Assembly (NCBI GenBank): GCA_900318855.1
Contig: ONMG01000129.1
Coordinates: 1-7,054, forward strand
Length of the DNA: 7,054 nucleotides
Direction: 5' to 3'
DNA from: an uncultured Prevotella sp.
GTDB lineage: Bacteria; Bacteroidota; Bacteroidia; Bacteroidales; Bacteroidaceae
Shown: one piece after another, positions 5,263 through 7,054 of the stretch
How the letters are laid out: each line of letters begins with the position of its first letter
How positions within the stretch are numbered: the first letter of the stretch is position 1
Program-made: the position numbers and the translations under genes
Notes under the pieces: model-generated
Seen by the model: only the letters and a program-made list of their open reading frames with translations
What the model was told of the DNA's origin: nothing
The model's database searches: none

Positions 5263-6738
5263 ATGAGAAAGGTTACTTATGTTCTAATGGGTTTGCTCGC
5301 CCTGGTGCTAATCACCGGCTGTACGGGCAAGGAGAAGCGTCAGTTCAATCGTCTGCTTACGGAGCTGGCAGAGCAGGACCATGTCATTGACGCCTCTGAC
5401 TGGAAGAAGATAAGTGTTTACCTCAATGATAATAAGACTCGGTTTCCTGATTTCTACCGCGACAACCGCTTGGACGAAAAGGCGGTGGAGGACTATATCA
5501 GCAAGTTCTTCGAGCATCATCGTCCATCCTTTAAGGTGAGGTTTGTCGGTGTGGGTAGTCAAGGCCCAATGGTGGCCAATTTCTACCTGGAGCGTTCGGG
5601 CAGTATGGTTCCCTACGACAGCAGTCAGGGTGACGGCTCCTTCAAGGCAGCCATCGTGAACATGCTGAACAGTCTGCCGGGCAGCAATAACCGCATGTTT
5701 GTGGTCAATGATGGTATTTATCCTTATCCCAAGGGAATCCGCCAGTTCATTGCCAATAACAACATATTCAGTTCCACTCAGGGTTTCGGTGATGCCAGCT
5801 ATACCGATTTCGCTAAGATTTTCGACCAGTTGCTCAATAAGACGGGAGATAACGAAATCAGTATCCTCGTGACCGACTTAATCTATTCCACCCGTTCCAT
5901 GGCCGGAGTGAGTGCTCAAAAGGTGTTCTCGGATGCCGAGGGCATGATTAGTGCAGTGTTCAAGGACGCCACGAAGCAGAAGGCCATGCTGGTGATACGG
6001 ATGAATGGGTCCTACAACGGACCTTATTACAGCTTTGACTCTCCGCTGAGTGGAAAGCCTTACAGTGGTCAGCGTCCCTATTATATCGTGATTGTTGGCA
6101 ATAATAACAATATCGACCGCCTCACGGAGGATATGAGCTATCAAGCCTTCAGCGATTTCTCACATCTTCATGGCTATGAGGGTATGTGTCTCTTTGCTGC
6201 CGACGGTATCTATCAGCCTTATTGCTCGTTCCTGCTTTCCGGTCGCAATGTCAAAGGAAGGTTCCGTCCGGAGCATGGACAGGGCGACTGTATCACAAGG
6301 CTTGAGGATGTGGAGCCTCAGAAGGGTGAGAGTGACGTCCAGCTGGCCCTGGCTGTTGACCTGAGTCATATGCTGATTGACGAGCGTTATCTCACCGATG
6401 TCAACAACTATGAGGTGGTGAGCGATGATGCGGTGACACTAAAGTCGTGCCGACCTTTGACATCGGCCGACAAGACACCATCGGCAAAGAAATATTTGGG
6501 GAGTGCCACCCATCTGTTCGTGCTCAACGTGAAATCCTTGAGAGCCAAACAGGACGTAGTCCTGCGCTTAAAGAACCAGTTGCCCTCATGGGTGACAGAA
6601 GGCTCTTGTGACGACGACCGCCAACCTGATTCCAGGACAACCTTTGGACTGAAGTATCTGATGCAGGGCATCTATAAGAGTTATACGCGCGGCAGCTCGG
6701 CACCTTATTATTTTGAGCTCAGGCTCAGTTTGGAATAA
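5263..6738 (+). CDS. Lipoprotein with a von Willebrand factor A-like region
   Basis: A 491-residue exported lipoprotein. Residues 1-20 form a lipoprotein signal: charged MRK, a hydrophobic core and the lipobox LITGC with the acylated C20. From about 95 to 280 it resembles a von Willebrand factor A fold: strand VANFYLE, then E110-R-S112-G-S114-M, T181-D182 in a SYTDF segment, and strand ILVTD ending at D205. These match the order of a metal-ion-dependent adhesion site (DxSxS...T...D), except that the first aspartate is glutamate. The part beyond 280 is not recognised; VVLRLKNQLPSWV and PYYFELRLSLE near the C-terminus look like beta strands of an extra domain. The start at 5263 is set by the signal; an upstream in-frame ATG at 5197 would bury it behind 22 residues. 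VWA proteins usually bind partner proteins, so a scaffold or receptor role at the envelope is likely, but no function is established. It is 46 bp upstream of a membrane-protein gene, probably in one operon. Confidence 0.8.
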   Translation: MRKVTYVLMGLLALVLITGCTGKEKRQFNRLLTELAEQDHVIDASDWKKISVYLNDNKTRFPDFYRDNRLDEKAVEDYISKFFEHHRPSFKVRFVGVGSQGPMVANFYLERSGSMVPYDSSQGDGSFKAAIVNMLNSLPGSNNRMFVVNDGIYPYPKGIRQFIANNNIFSSTQGFGDASYTDFAKIFDQLLNKTGDNEISILVTDLIYSTRSMAGVSAQKVFSDAEGMISAVFKDATKQKAMLVIRMNGSYNGPYYSFDSPLSGKPYSGQRPYYIVIVGNNNNIDRLTEDMSYQAFSDFSHLHGYEGMCLFAADGIYQPYCSFLLSGRNVKGRFRPEHGQGDCITRLEDVEPQKGESDVQLALAVDLSHMLIDERYLTDVNNYEVVSDDAVTLKSCRPLTSADKTPSAKKYLGSATHLFVLNVKSLRAKQDVVLRLKNQLPSWVTEGSCDDDRQPDSRTTFGLKYLMQGIYKSYTRGSSAPYYFELRLSLE

Positions 6739-6784
6739 CACGGAATGGCTAATTCAATAGGTATCAGATAACATTTTTAGGATT

Positions 6785-7054
6785 ATGAACAAGAATACGG
6801 TATTATTGGTAGGTGGAATAGTGGTGACCCTGCTCTTCATCATCTTTTCCACTCAAATCTTTGAGGCCTTGTGCTATCAGCCCGATTTCTCCAACGAAAT
6901 GTATAACGACAATCTCAACCTTATCTCTGCCGTAATAACGTCAGCTGTGGCTTGGGGGCTGGCTGCCATTTATTATTATGTGGTCAATTCGGTGAGTTTT
7001 TCCCGTTGGTATCATTGGCTCATCGTCGGCGTTGTGGCCATGTTGCTCTCACCC
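6785..7054 (+). CDS. Multi-pass membrane protein of unknown function, cut by the window edge
   Basis: The first 90 residues of an open frame that runs off the right edge. Membrane segments are predicted at about 5-22, 46-66 and 76-90, the last cut by the edge. A polar stretch (EALCYQPDFSNEMYNDNLN) lies between the first two. The start is MNKNTVLLVG at 6785, preceded by A/T-rich sequence with no Shine-Dalgarno. No family is recognised. It follows the lipoprotein after 46 bp without a terminator, so the two are probably co-transcribed and may form a complex in the cell envelope. Confidence 0.75.
   Translation, partial: MNKNTVLLVGGIVVTLLFIIFSTQIFEALCYQPDFSNEMYNDNLNLISAVITSAVAWGLAAIYYYVVNSVSFSRWYHWLIVGVVAMLLSP

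Overview
The window looks like chromosomal DNA from a member of the Bacteroidetes, most likely order Bacteroidales and plausibly Prevotellaceae. The support is indirect. Several genes are preceded by the Bacteroidetes-type promoter (TTTG, about 19 bases, TAnnTTTG). Most starts lack a Shine-Dalgarno sequence and have A-rich leaders. Protein families such as the FHS-type sugar transporter and the secreted calcineurin-like phosphatase are typical of this group. The species cannot be named from sequence reading alone.

Layout. Bases 1-130 hold the unassigned left edge, a perfect inverted repeat and a promoter -7 element. A TauE/SafE-type permease (131-853, +) converges on a small HD-domain hydrolase (837-1340, -), and the two reading frames overlap by 17 bp. 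The divergent region 1341-1890 carries a four-copy, exactly 22-bp tandem repeat and a strong consensus promoter. That promoter drives a secreted metallophosphoesterase (1891-2991, +). Bases 2992-3555 contain no convincing protein gene. They do contain a set of mutually compatible long-range inverted repeats (3083-3309) that fold as a three-way-junction RNA, followed by a promoter and leader for an FHS-family major facilitator (3556-4884, +), which ends at a good intrinsic terminator (4913-4952). After a 378-bp gap comes an apparent operon running off the right edge: a lipoprotein with a von Willebrand factor A-like region (5263-6738, +) and the start of a multi-pass membrane protein (6785-7054, +).

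How the genes work together. Most of the window is a series of independent single-gene units with their own promoters. They are mainly envelope functions: anion export or import, periplasmic phosphoester cleavage, and sugar or small-molecule uptake. The last two genes are the exception. Their 46-bp spacing and matching envelope location suggest a shared complex, but its function is not recognisable from the part visible.

The most interesting non-obvious signals are the putative structured RNA at 3083-3309, the 22-bp repeat array at 1457-1544, and the VWA-like lipoprotein with an altered metal-site motif next to an unknown membrane protein.
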